From UBA1563 sp041671545 (lineage in GTDB: Bacteria; Bacteroidota; Ignavibacteria; Ignavibacteriales; Ignavibacteriaceae), in contig JBAZBI010000001.1 in assembly GCA_041671545.1 (NCBI GenBank), forward strand, positions 434,001-498,000: a DNA stretch of 64,000 bases, read 5' to 3'. Of the stretch, positions 1 to 7,927 are shown piece by piece. A program made the position numbers and the translations under genes. The notes beneath the pieces are model-generated. The model did no database searches. It was not told the origin of the DNA and saw only the letters and a program-made list of their open reading frames with translations. Numbering within the stretch: the first letter of the stretch is position 1; every line of letters starts with the position of its first letter.

Positions 1-605
1 GCTGCAAATAGAAGATGTTTTTTTGCTTCTTCCAGGTTCAGAATGTTATCATCTTCATCAATACCATATAAGTATAGTTTACCAATTTGAAATTGTGTAA
101 AAAAATCAGTGTCATTTTTTTTCTGTGCTTCAAGAAATGCTTCTAATGCTTTATCAAGTAAACCTTTCGATAATCGTTCACAACCGATATGATAAAATTC
201 TCTAGCCTGAGTAAGTGTTGGACTTTCAAGAGTTTTATGTATAACATCTAACTTACTTAACAAATCAGTAAATAATTTGTTATTGATTCTCACTTCATCT
301 ATTAACAACGCCATATTATAGTTGAAATCAGAGTGCAATGATTCTATTGAATAACTGACATCATGTAATGCATTATCTATCTGGCTTAAGCCCCATTCAA
401 GTTTATCACTTAGTGAATTAAAACTTTCCCCGAAAATACTGGCTAACTGCTGATTGCTTGCTATTAGTTCTTTTGTTTGTTTTGAAACTTTAGCTTCAAT
501 ATCACTACCACTTACTTTTACTTGTCCCGAAATATCTTTTACAAATGAATTAGTCTGTAAGTATTGTTCATAAGTAATTCCTGAGCCGGGGTGCCAAATA
601 GACAT
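1..605 (-). CDS. coiled-coil/TPR-like protein, truncated by window edge
   Basis: An open frame runs from an ATG at 605 off the left edge of the window (about 201 codons seen). A good ribosome binding site (AAAGGTGA) lies just upstream of the ATG. The first 130 residues are polar and helical (motifs such as VSKQTKELIASNQQL and DKLEWGLSQIDNAL), which suggests a coiled coil. From about residue 140 the pattern AREFYHIGCERLSKGLLDKA looks like a TPR/SEL1-type helical hairpin. No signal peptide or catalytic motif is visible. The function is unknown. It is the first gene of an accessory block on this strand, and the C-terminal part, which might hold an effector domain, lies outside the window. Confidence 0.7.
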   Translation of the reverse strand, partial: MSIWHPGSGITYEQYLQTNSFVKDISGQVKVSGSDIEAKVSKQTKELIASNQQLASIFGESFNSLSDKLEWGLSQIDNALHDVSYSIESLHSDFNYNMALLIDEVRINNKLFTDLLSKLDVIHKTLESPTLTQAREFYHIGCERLSKGLLDKALEAFLEAQKKNDTDFFTQFQIGKLYLYGIDEDDNILNLEEAKKHLLFA

Positions 606-668
606 TGATTCACCTTTTAATTAGTAATAAAACGATTGATTTGTATTGCTGTTTCACGCAATGTTTTG

Positions 669-1046
669 TTAAAACCCAACACTACCCTCTGGTATTTTTA
701 ATTCTCCAGTAATTATTTTCAGCAGTACATTTTGCAAAACTGTAAATGGAATACCACCTGCTTTTTCTTTTACATATTTCTTAGCAGTCTCCCATATATT
801 CTTATTCTTTGCAGCTTCCAAAAATTCGTGTCCATTCCACGTCAATCCATAAACCCAAAAATCAAGTCCTGAAGAATCTGACTCATCTTTTATTCTTACC
901 ATACCAGCATCGTCTAATAGTTGCAAGTGATATGATATTTCTTCTTTACTATAATCAGACAAAATAACATTAGTCGGATTGTCGATCGAAATATTTTCTT
1001 CTATATACTTAAGAATCTCTCTTATGAGGTCTATGTTTCTTTTCAT
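669..1046 (-). CDS. DUF2513 family protein
   Basis: This 125-residue protein begins MKRNIDLIREIL and contains YHLQLLDDAGMVR, then TWNGHEFLEAA and IWETAKKYV. That order matches DUF2513, a small winged-helix-like family often found on mobile or accessory DNA. The N-terminal half probably folds as a helix-turn-helix, so a regulatory role is plausible but unproven. It starts 26 bases after the stop of the small gene at 1073-1291 on the same strand, so the two may be co-transcribed. Length is normal for the family. The family has no established biochemical function. Confidence 0.75.
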   Translation of the reverse strand: MKRNIDLIREILKYIEENISIDNPTNVILSDYSKEEISYHLQLLDDAGMVRIKDESDSSGLDFWVYGLTWNGHEFLEAAKNKNIWETAKKYVKEKAGGIPFTVLQNVLLKIITGELKIPEGSVGF

Positions 1047-1072
1047 TTATTAAAAATCCCAAATTATTAAAT

Positions 1073-1291
1073 TTATTCATCCTCAATTATAAAATAATAG
1101 TTCCCATATTTATCCAATAATTCATTAAGGAGTAGTTTAGTTTCGGCATCCATTTTCAAATACTTACTTTCCTTAAAAGATTTAAGAATTACTATTGTTT
1201 CATTTGCTGCTGTTGGGAATAATTTCCCGTTCTCTAAAGTTATTTCGTGTTGCTTCATCGCTTGAAAAGTAACTGTTTCCATTTTTTTCAC
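1073..1291 (-). CDS. small hypothetical protein
   Basis: A 72-residue open frame with a GTG start at 1291; an in-frame ATG three codons later (1282) is an equally good start and gives 69 residues. The protein has a beta-rich N-terminus followed by an acidic helical tail ending in IIEDE. I do not recognise a family. Its position directly upstream of the DUF2513 gene suggests a two-gene unit. The arrangement recalls small antitoxin-like genes but no motif supports that. Confidence 0.45.
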   Translation of the reverse strand: MKKMETVTFQAMKQHEITLENGKLFPTAANETIVILKSFKESKYLKMDAETKLLLNELLDKYGNYYFIIEDE

Positions 1292-1496
1292 TCATTTTAT
1301 TTATTAAATACCTAAAGAACCTTCCATGACGACCTTACAATATTAAAAAGCTAAAGCAACAATTATTTTTTTAATTTGTTTTTTGCACCACACTCAAAAA
1401 GCAACTATCTTTTACAACACTAGTTTATAACTCACAAATACTACAACGTTTGAAGCGGTCGGCTTGGCATACTGGTTAGATGCAATATTTATGTAA

Positions 1497-2009
1497 TCAT
1501 TCTATCCCAATAGATTTTAAAATATTGATAAACCATCTTGGTGTTATATCAAATGGAAGTATGTCATATTTAAAAAGTAGATGAAATATTAATGTTGCTA
1601 TCGCTGATCCTATAATAGTGGTTAATAATCGAAACTCTAATATTATCCATTTTCTCATTTTTATAATTTTACTGAATTTATTTAATACTTCATCATAGCA
1701 TCGTTTTGCAATCTTATTTGGATCTTTATATCGTGCTTCTAGAAAATTCTTAATGAACTCAGTATCTGTTAAAGAATTATTTTTGCTTTCAACATAAAGA
1801 CTGTTTTGTTGCTCATCAGAAAGTTCGTTTAGTAGCCTTATAGCTAATATTTTGTTAAAAAGCATACCAGCTTTTTGTGATGCAAACAATTTATCTTTTT
1901 GTGGTAATTTTTTATCAATAAGAAGAAGTTCATTAAGTAATTTTAACTGAAAATCAGCATGTTCCATAGCGACATATAGTTCTAATCTACCAATTAAGTT
2001 CTCATTCAT
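1497..2009 (-). CDS. hypothetical protein with C-terminal membrane anchor
   Basis: A 170-residue protein with a mostly helical, charged soluble region (residues 1-120) and one clear hydrophobic segment near residues 128-147 (LLTTIIGSAIATLIFHLLF). It has no N-terminal signal peptide, so it is likely tail-anchored in the inner membrane with the soluble part in the cytoplasm. I do not recognise the family. It lies between two AT-rich spacers of about 200 bases in the left accessory block, downstream of the metallophosphoesterase-STAND gene on the same strand. A functional link to that gene is only positional. Confidence 0.55.
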   Translation of the reverse strand: MNENLIGRLELYVAMEHADFQLKLLNELLLIDKKLPQKDKLFASQKAGMLFNKILAIRLLNELSDEQQNSLYVESKNNSLTDTEFIKNFLEARYKDPNKIAKRCYDEVLNKFSKIIKMRKWIILEFRLLTTIIGSAIATLIFHLLFKYDILPFDITPRWFINILKSIGIE

Positions 2010-2201
2010 TTTAATAAGCTTCTTTCTTAAATAATATTTTCAATGTGATTATTTAGCTTTCACCTAACGGCGTGTTATGTTAAAATACAAAACAGCCCTA
2101 TTAATTATTTAATTTCTTCCCTGTACGTTTTACTCCTGCAAAATGGGTTATTTCTATTATAAAGTTTAAATGCCTTTGAGCTACTACATTTCATTATATT
2201 A

Positions 2202-5200
2202 TTACTTCTTTTCAGGTGATTTTAATTGTATTATTCTTTGATTATCAATTGGAATACCTAATAGAGTGCAGATTTTTTGTTTATCCTTTACGCTTGTTGG
2301 GAACATGTATAAATAATTTATTACAAGCCTCTGCAAAGTTACATGAGGTAATCCATATTCTTTGAATTTTTCACTCAAATTCTTCAACTCTGCAAATGGA
2401 AAATTTTCATAAAAATCTAATTTGATTGAAATATCAATTAGATTAAAAGAATTTGTAAAATTCTTTTCAAGGATTTCAGTAAAAGTTTCAGAAAGTTTTT
2501 CATGACCAATTGAATTAGATACCTTTTTAACAAAACCAGTAGTTATAAAATAGCATAATGAGAAAAGTATTTTTTTTGATAATGCTTCAATTTCGACATC
2601 ATCTAGTTTTTCTAGTTTTTCAATTGAATTTATTATTTCTTTTACAATTGGATCTAAGTTTTCTTGCAAACCAGACATGAAAAAATTTAAACTTCGCATG
2701 CCTATATTATATGCTTCTCGTCCCAATTTATATCGTGATTTTGCATTTAGAGAACCATGATAATTTTTAAGCAATTGCCCAATAATTTCGATGTATTTGA
2801 ATGATACATTTAATTTTGTAAATAAATCCAATTCAGATTCAGGTGTGTCTGGGAGTATTTCTTCCTTTTCATTTTCTTCCTTTTCATTTTCTTCCTTTTC
2901 ATTTTCTTCGATTTGATCTTTCATTTTCATAACTCGCTCCCGATTTTCGCGAACATTCCGTTCCTCAAGTACAATTTTTGGAATAGTAGCAACAAGTTTA
3001 TTTATTGTAGCGACATCATCCTCAAGTTTTATAGGTTCATATTCAGAGAATATGACTAAAGCATTACTAAGTATACCATCAATTATGAATTCTTCCTTTG
3101 TATGATGAGTTAAAAACACAATGATATTAGCATATTCTTCTACATATAGCATACTGAGAAGTTTTTCAATTTCATTTTTAATTTCAGGTTTGGAGATATG
3201 ATTAGAAAAAAATCTTGCTACAAAATAATAATAGATATATTTATAGCGGAATGAAAAAGAGCCAGCATACTCATAAATAATAGATGAATCCAAAAGTATT
3301 TCTAAAAGTTTATCTAGGTTAATTAATGCATTGAAACTTGCACTTACTTTGTATTCTTCGTAACAATACCATTTATGGAATTTTACAAGAAGGTCTTTTG
3401 ATATTTCTTTTATTTTATTATTATATAAATAAAAAGATAACTCTGTTAAATAGCTATAAAATGCGTCAATTTCATCATGTTGCTTCACTAGTTTTGAGAG
3501 AGCTTGTGTAATTAGATATTGATAATAATGTCCATATGCACTTTCTTGTAGATCGTGAGGGTGACCAGCTTCGATTGTCTGCATTATTATTAATAAGTAT
3601 AATGGCCTTGATGGGACAAAGTTTTTACCAATAATTGTATCAACAATTTTTGTTGAGTAATCAATTTTTTTTGTTAGTTCAGAATCATTGATGTATTGTT
3701 CTTGTCCAAGTAACATCCAAGTTTCTATTAATTTATGGCGTAAGTGGTGTCCAAATTCAAGAATCTGGTATTGTTTGAAATTTTTCATTAAAGATTCTGT
3801 TTTTGAATTCTTGTATAATATTTCTTCAACGGGGAAAAGATCATCTACGGTTATAATTATATTTGGATATTTTTCCCGAAGGTTATTTATGAACCTAATG
3901 CGATAATTGGGGTTGAGCTTGGTTTTGTTGAAGTCATCAATTATTACAATTTTTTCTTTAGATTGTAATTGTTCAAAATATTCTTGATTATTATAGCTGT
4001 ATTGCGCTTTAAAATTTCTTAATAGTATCTTATCAAAATCCTCAATATTTGTATTAATTATTTTGTGCCCTTCTATTAATATTGGCAAATATCCAATATT
4101 AAATGATTCAGAGAAAATAGTTTTACAAAGACTAGTTTTGCCAGACTTCTCCGCCCCAACGAATACTATTTGCTTCCCAATTATATCTTTTATTATTGAT
4201 TCAGAATTAATAAATCGATTTACATCTTTGGGAGAACGAGATTTAAGTATGTCTCTTAGAATAGGATAAACATAAATATCATTTAAGTATAATACTTCTT
4301 TGTGAGGATGATAATACTTAGCCCCAACATCAGTAAGAAAACGCATAAAATTATCAGATATTTCGAAAAACCTTTTTGATATGCTTAAGTTGCGTTTATA
4401 AGAATACCACTCTGTTTGACTTCCTTTTTTATAAATGTCATTATCAATTTTATAGTTTGTGATGCGATGTTGCGAATTATTAAAATCAATGTCAATAATA
4501 TTAAACCCACTGTAATTGGGTAAATCACTGTCATTAAATACATCACCAGCTATATATTCTGTGTACTTTCCAACTAAATCATAATGTAATTCTTTAATGT
4601 CAATATGCTCATGACCGGTTAGAATAATATCAGATTTTTTTTCTAAAATCGTTTTTAATTCTTGCCGATTAAAAACATTGAACCAAGGATAAGGATGATG
4701 TAATAAACTTATTACTAAATCTGATTTAAAATCAATTTCAGAACCGTTTATTTTTTTAATTGGGAAAAATTGCTTTCCTTCTTCTTCATGTAACCTAGAC
4801 ATCCATGAAGTATTAAAGGATAAAAGTGTAATATCCTTGTCGAGTACCTGAATTTTTGTTAGTTTTAACAACCCTTCAATATGTTCATCATCATTATTCT
4901 TATAACTATTTGAGAATGAATTATAATTAATTTGAACAGACTTACATAAATCAATAACACCTTCATAAATTGCACTATAATTTTTTTTAGTAATATCTTC
5001 GATTATTTTTTCTCTAATTTTATTATTTGGAACATCAAAATCACAATCATGATTTCCAGGAATAATGCAGACAAAAGGTTTTTTACCTTGTAATTTTTCA
5101 ATTTCATCAATTAATCCTTTTAAATGAACATCCGCGGTTTCATACTCATTTTTCTTTCCAGAATAGACAATATCTCCTGTTAATAATAAGAGAACATTAT

Positions 5201-5312
5201 CATATTCATAATGATAAGCTGAAATGACTGGTGGAATTTTGGAAAATCTGTCTATTAAATCAGTGGAGGATTTAAAGTGAATATCACTCAACTGTAAGAT
5301 TAATAATTTCAT
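2202..5312 (-). CDS. metallophosphoesterase-STAND NTPase fusion, putative defence protein
   Basis: A 1036-residue multidomain protein. Residues 1-270 form a calcineurin-like metallophosphoesterase with all metal-ligand motifs visible: D10-x-H12, GD46-47, GNHD 86-89, HH 205-206 and GHEH 233-236. Residues about 380-550 form a P-loop NTPase with Walker A GAEKSGKTS (386-394) and Walker B IVIIDD (455-460), typical of STAND/NACHT-like switches. The rest is long and helical, with a low-complexity EENEK repeat near residue 805 and a C-terminal helical region that may be the sensor. STAND ATPases with an enzymatic N-terminal domain are a known design in bacterial conflict systems. I infer that the phosphoesterase is the effector, released when the sensor binds a phage or other trigger. 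The gene stands alone in an accessory block. Signal peptide and membrane segments are absent. Confidence 0.8.
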   Translation of the reverse strand: MKLLILQLSDIHFKSSTDLIDRFSKIPPVISAYHYEYDNVLLLLTGDIVYSGKKNEYETADVHLKGLIDEIEKLQGKKPFVCIIPGNHDCDFDVPNNKIREKIIEDITKKNYSAIYEGVIDLCKSVQINYNSFSNSYKNNDDEHIEGLLKLTKIQVLDKDITLLSFNTSWMSRLHEEEGKQFFPIKKINGSEIDFKSDLVISLLHHPYPWFNVFNRQELKTILEKKSDIILTGHEHIDIKELHYDLVGKYTEYIAGDVFNDSDLPNYSGFNIIDIDFNNSQHRITNYKIDNDIYKKGSQTEWYSYKRNLSISKRFFEISDNFMRFLTDVGAKYYHPHKEVLYLNDIYVYPILRDILKSRSPKDVNRFINSESIIKDIIGKQIVFVGAEKSGKTSLCKTIFSESFNIGYLPILIEGHKIINTNIEDFDKILLRNFKAQYSYNNQEYFEQLQSKEKIVIIDDFNKTKLNPNYRIRFINNLREKYPNIIITVDDLFPVEEILYKNSKTESLMKNFKQYQILEFGHHLRHKLIETWMLLGQEQYINDSELTKKIDYSTKIVDTIIGKNFVPSRPLYLLIIMQTIEAGHPHDLQESAYGHYYQYLITQALSKLVKQHDEIDAFYSYLTELSFYLYNNKIKEISKDLLVKFHKWYCYEEYKVSASFNALINLDKLLEILLDSSIIYEYAGSFSFRYKYIYYYFVARFFSNHISKPEIKNEIEKLLSMLYVEEYANIIVFLTHHTKEEFIIDGILSNALVIFSEYEPIKLEDDVATINKLVATIPKIVLEERNVRENRERVMKMKDQIEENEKEENEKEENEKEEILPDTPESELDLFTKLNVSFKYIEIIGQLLKNYHGSLNAKSRYKLGREAYNIGMRSLNFFMSGLQENLDPIVKEIINSIEKLEKLDDVEIEALSKKILFSLCYFITTGFVKKVSNSIGHEKLSETFTEILEKNFTNSFNLIDISIKLDFYENFPFAELKNLSEKFKEYGLPHVTLQRLVINYLYMFPTSVKDKQKICTLLGIPIDNQRIIQLKSPEKK
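2861..2905. repeat. 15-bp tandem repeat, three perfect copies, inside the STAND gene
   Basis: The unit cttccttttcatttt occurs three times without mismatch, followed by the first bases of a fourth. On the coding strand it encodes repeats of the pentapeptide ENEKE. Being a multiple of three it can gain or lose copies without a frameshift, so linker length in the protein can vary. Confidence 0.9.
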
Positions 5313-5476
5313 ATAAAACTACTCCATATTTGCGCTATAACAAATTTCTTAACCTGCACAATATAATTTATTTGGAGTCCATGAAAGCGTGCAGTTCCCT
5401 TCATGTATTCCATCAGTTTTTTTCACTCAAATAACCAGGATGATGAACCGCCATCAAGTCCGGTCCATCACCCCTT

Positions 5477-5563
5477 TTAGTATTCAGTATCAGTTATCAG
5501 TAGTCAGATTAAAACCAATGACTAATCATCAATGACAAATGACCATTGACCTCTGACCACTGT
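5477..5563. repeat. degenerate short-word repeat (TGAC/ATCAG mosaic)
   Basis: Downstream of the FN3 gene the DNA is built from variants of a few short words: cagtatcagttatcagtagtcag, then aatgactaat, caatgacaaa, tgaccattgacc and tctgaccactg. The period is loose, about 7-12 bases. No coding potential is seen. Confidence 0.6.
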
Positions 5564-5564
5564 C

Positions 5565-6188
5565 TTAATGCGAAACAGTTGCGGAAACCGGGTTACTCCA
5601 GATTCCTTTTTCTTCGCCTCTAAAAGCGCGGACTCTTATCCAATATTTCTTTCCGGCGGTTAAAGCCGTAAAAGTAAATTTGGAAGTTTTGCCCGCCGCT
5701 CCGGCATTCGTCCAGGCTTCCGGAGTATCCACAGAAAGCTGGAACTCATAACCCGTAGCCGCTCTTACACGGTCGAAGTTAATATCAATTTCTCCCGGTT
5801 CATCACCAATAGCCGCAGAGAGATTTGTTACCTGGTCAAGTTCCGCAGGACTTGTTTTTTCAGACGCAATTGGATAGCCGGTAGTTAACAGCAAATTAAT
5901 GTCATCCGATTTACCATTAATCTCATCAACAATCGAAATGTCGATCTTTTCAAGCAGCTCCTTCGCGTCATCCCGTTCGGTGATAGCCTGCCGTTGTTTG
6001 TCTTTAATAGCTGCAAGAGCGCCTTCCTTCGCCTCAAGCGCGCTAATTGCCGATTGATAACTGCTCAACTTAGCGGCATCAACCGTTATTTTTGCCGCGC
6101 TGCCTGTTAACGCAGTGTGGCGGTTTTTTGTTGTCTGAATTTCTTCATCAACATTTTTGCCTCTTAGATCCGATTTAACCCGTGCCAT
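5565..6188 (-). CDS. orphan fibronectin type III domain protein
   Basis: A 207-residue protein. Residues 1-100 are an alanine- and lysine-rich helical region (ALEAKEGALAAIKDKQRQAI), probably coiled coil. Residues about 115-207 are a fibronectin type III fold with the marks VTNLSAAIGDEPGEIDINFD, YEFQLSVD, FTALTAGKKYWIRVRAF and GIWSNPVSATVS. There is no signal peptide. The start is supported by GGAGTCCAG before the ATG. Its codon use looks more GC-rich than its neighbours. Similar short helical-FN3 proteins are seen as orphans in Ignavibacteria and Bacteroidota, but the role is unknown. It lies alone between the accessory block and the RAYT locus. Confidence 0.7.
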   Translation of the reverse strand: MARVKSDLRGKNVDEEIQTTKNRHTALTGSAAKITVDAAKLSSYQSAISALEAKEGALAAIKDKQRQAITERDDAKELLEKIDISIVDEINGKSDDINLLLTTGYPIASEKTSPAELDQVTNLSAAIGDEPGEIDINFDRVRAATGYEFQLSVDTPEAWTNAGAAGKTSKFTFTALTAGKKYWIRVRAFRGEEKGIWSNPVSATVSH

Positions 6189-6545
6189 AACTGGACTCCT
6201 TTGATGTGAATAATTATATGATAGTTAGTTGTGTTATTACCGGTTAACACGCAGTATTATAAAACTATTACGTCATTCCTTCCTGGAGAATCCGTTCCCA
6301 AAAATGTTTGAGCCTCCGGATGCTTCCCTTATAAACTCAATTCAAATAAAAGAGTTTACTTCATTTTATTATCTTTTGCTTAGCCACGATCCACACAATC
6401 TGTCTGAATTTTCAAATAAAACCGTCTTCCTTTTGAAGATAAATTGAAACGGTTGAGATACGATAATCTTTTTTCATTAACACCTCGATTAATCATTCAA
6501 GCACAAAACCGTTATGCTATTTGCTCCAAGAATCATTCATCAATT
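6189..6545. other. non-coding spacer between FN3 gene and REP region
   Basis: AT-rich sequence upstream of the FN3 gene. I see no convincing gene, RNA or palindrome here; a 72-codon open frame on the plus strand has no ribosome binding site and no recognisable product. Confidence 0.5.
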
Positions 6546-6632
6546 TATTCCGCCCTTTCAGGGCTTTAGAGTTTATTCATCTTTATACATAGGGCTGCGC
6601 CCTATGTTGAAGTATTTTGCCCTTTCAGGGCT
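6546..6632. repeat. 87-bp direct repeat, copy 1 (partner at 7697-7783)
   Basis: This stretch is identical, base for base, to 7697-7783. It holds two short palindromes (GCCCTTTCAGGGC at 6552-6564 and 6619-6631) and one long palindrome (CATAGGGCTGCGCCCTATG at 6588-6606). The two copies bracket the RAYT gene. Confidence 0.9.
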
Positions 6633-6841
6633 GATGCACATTAGTATCTTCCTTTTTATATTCACATAAACGAATTTATTAGAACATGACACAAACCCTG
6701 AAGAAACGTATTCTATAAACATTGAGCTAAACCCTATGTGATGTAATCTCAAAGTACATAAGCCCCGAAGGGGCGGAATCTGTAAACATGGGGCGCAGCC
6801 CCATGAGAATGCACCAAGAAACATTCAAGCCCTGGAAGGGC
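6546..6841. repeat. REP-like palindrome cluster, downstream side of RAYT gene
   Basis: Two palindrome types alternate. The long type has 8-bp arms and a 3-base loop: CATAGGGCTGCGCCCTATG (6588-6606) and CATGGGGCGCAGCCCCATG (6787-6805). The short type has 5-bp arms and a 3-base loop: 6552-6564, 6619-6631, 6762-6774 (GCCCCGAAGGGGC) and 6829-6841. Arms vary in sequence but stay complementary, which argues that the hairpin, not the primary sequence, is kept. Such units are the substrates of RAYT transposases. Confidence 0.8.
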
Positions 6842-6851
6842 GGCATAAGTT

Positions 6852-7304
6852 TCAATCCCATACATATCCCTCATCATATTCTACTTTATATTTTTTTAAA
6901 AATGCTCTGTATTCTTCCTGAAAGGATTTCTTTCTATGATGTTCTTTTTGATTTTCGATATAAGCAATCACTTTGTCAATTTCCGATGGATTTACTGAAA
7001 ACGCTCCATATCCATTCTGCCAGTAGAAGTTTTTATAATCGGTTCCCTTTGTCTTCATCCATTTAGATGAATGTGACTTCACTTCTTCCAACAACTTCAT
7101 TAATGCTATTTTCTTCGACAACATGCAGAGAATATGAACATGGTCTATGTGACCTCCTATTTTTACAGATTGACATTCCATTTCTTTACAAATACCACCG
7201 ATATAACTATACAATACATTCTGCATAGGTTCATGTATTAATGGTACTCTAAGTTTAGTACTGAATACGATGTGGAGGTAATTTTTTACTAATGATTGTC
7301 CCAT
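6852..7304 (-). CDS. REP-associated tyrosine transposase (RAYT, Y1/HUH family)
   Basis: A 150-residue Y1 transposase (IS200-like fold). It has the N-terminal strand NYLHIVFSTK and the HUH metal motif HVH within GGHIDHVHIL. The C-terminal helix carries IAYIENQKEHHRKKSF, with the likely nucleophilic Tyr in IAYIENQ. Length matches the family. It would nick and rejoin single-stranded DNA at hairpins. Palindromes lie on both sides, including GCCCTTTCAAGGC just upstream of the start and GCCCTGGAAGGGC just downstream of the stop, so it is the partner of the surrounding REP-like array. The gene is full-length with no lesion. A remnant of a second copy lies at 7620-7680. Confidence 0.85.
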   Translation of the reverse strand: MGQSLVKNYLHIVFSTKLRVPLIHEPMQNVLYSYIGGICKEMECQSVKIGGHIDHVHILCMLSKKIALMKLLEEVKSHSSKWMKTKGTDYKNFYWQNGYGAFSVNPSEIDKVIAYIENQKEHHRKKSFQEEYRAFLKKYKVEYDEGYVWD

Positions 7305-7310
7305 GTTTTA

Positions 7311-7609
7311 TCTCGCCCTTTCAAGGCTTTAGTTTTTATGACTGTTCTTTTCTCATAGGGTTGCGCCCTATGTTGAACTATCTCGCTCTTTCAGAGCTTT
7401 ACTTCTTATTAATGATTTTCTTTATAGGCCTATGCTCTATGTCGAAGTATCTCGCACTTTCAAGGCTGATACACATTAGTATCTTCCTTTTTATATTCAC
7501 ATAAACAAAATTAATAGAACAAGACTCAAGTCTCGAAAGAGTGTATTCTATAAACATTAAGCGACATCCTATGTGATGGAATCCAAAAGTACTTAAGCCC
7601 CGAAGGGGC
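7311..7609. repeat. REP-like palindrome cluster, upstream side of RAYT gene
   Basis: Palindromes occur at 7315-7327 (GCCCTTTCAAGGC), 7354-7372 (CATAGGGTTGCGCCCTATG), 7385-7397 (GCTCTTTCAGAGC) and 7597-7609 (GCCCCGAAGGGGC). The stretch from about 7464 to 7610 is a diverged copy of 6629-6775: the first 40 bases differ by one base, after which similarity falls. The cluster ends in the RAYT remnant. Confidence 0.75.
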
Positions 7610-7619
7610 GGAATAAGTT

Positions 7620-7680
7620 TCAATCCCATACATATCGCTCATCATATTCCATATTATACTTTTTCATAAATGCACTCTAT
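7620..7680 (-). pseudogene. 3' remnant of a second RAYT transposase gene
   Basis: Read on the minus strand this gives AFMKKYNMEYDERYVWD and a stop, against AFLKKYKVEYDEGYVWD at the end of the intact RAYT gene. The similarity stops after about 20 codons and shifts frame, so only the 3' tip of a former copy is left. The order palindrome-gene end is the same as at the intact copy. Confidence 0.8.
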
Positions 7681-7696
7681 TTTTCAGTTATCATAG

Positions 7697-7783
7697 TATT
7701 CCGCCCTTTCAGGGCTTTAGAGTTTATTCATCTTTATACATAGGGCTGCGCCCTATGTTGAAGTATTTTGCCCTTTCAGGGCT
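7697..7783. repeat. 87-bp direct repeat, copy 2 (partner at 6546-6632)
   Basis: Identical to 6546-6632, with palindromes at 7703-7715, 7739-7757 and 7770-7782. It is followed by a diverged copy of 7391-7450, so the duplication history is layered. Confidence 0.9.
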
Positions 7784-7927
7784 TTACTTCTTATTAAGGA
7801 TTTTCTTTATAGGCCTATGCTCTATGTTGAAGTATCTCGTACTTTCAGGGCGAACATATTTTAAGAATTTCGGTATAATATTCACTCATTTAACGTCAGA
7901 GCCATTAATTTTATCATTTATTGCGTT

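Noticed and set aside
6229..6447. 72-codon plus-strand open frame upstream of the REP cluster
   Set aside because: No start signal and no family; composition is that of the AT-rich spacer.
7399..7629. 76-codon minus-strand open frame across the REP cluster
   Set aside because: It reads through palindromes and diverged repeats; no start signal and no family resemblance.
6546..7783. CRISPR array
   Set aside because: The repeats are palindromes of two types at irregular spacing with no uniform spacers and no cas genes; REP/RAYT explains them.
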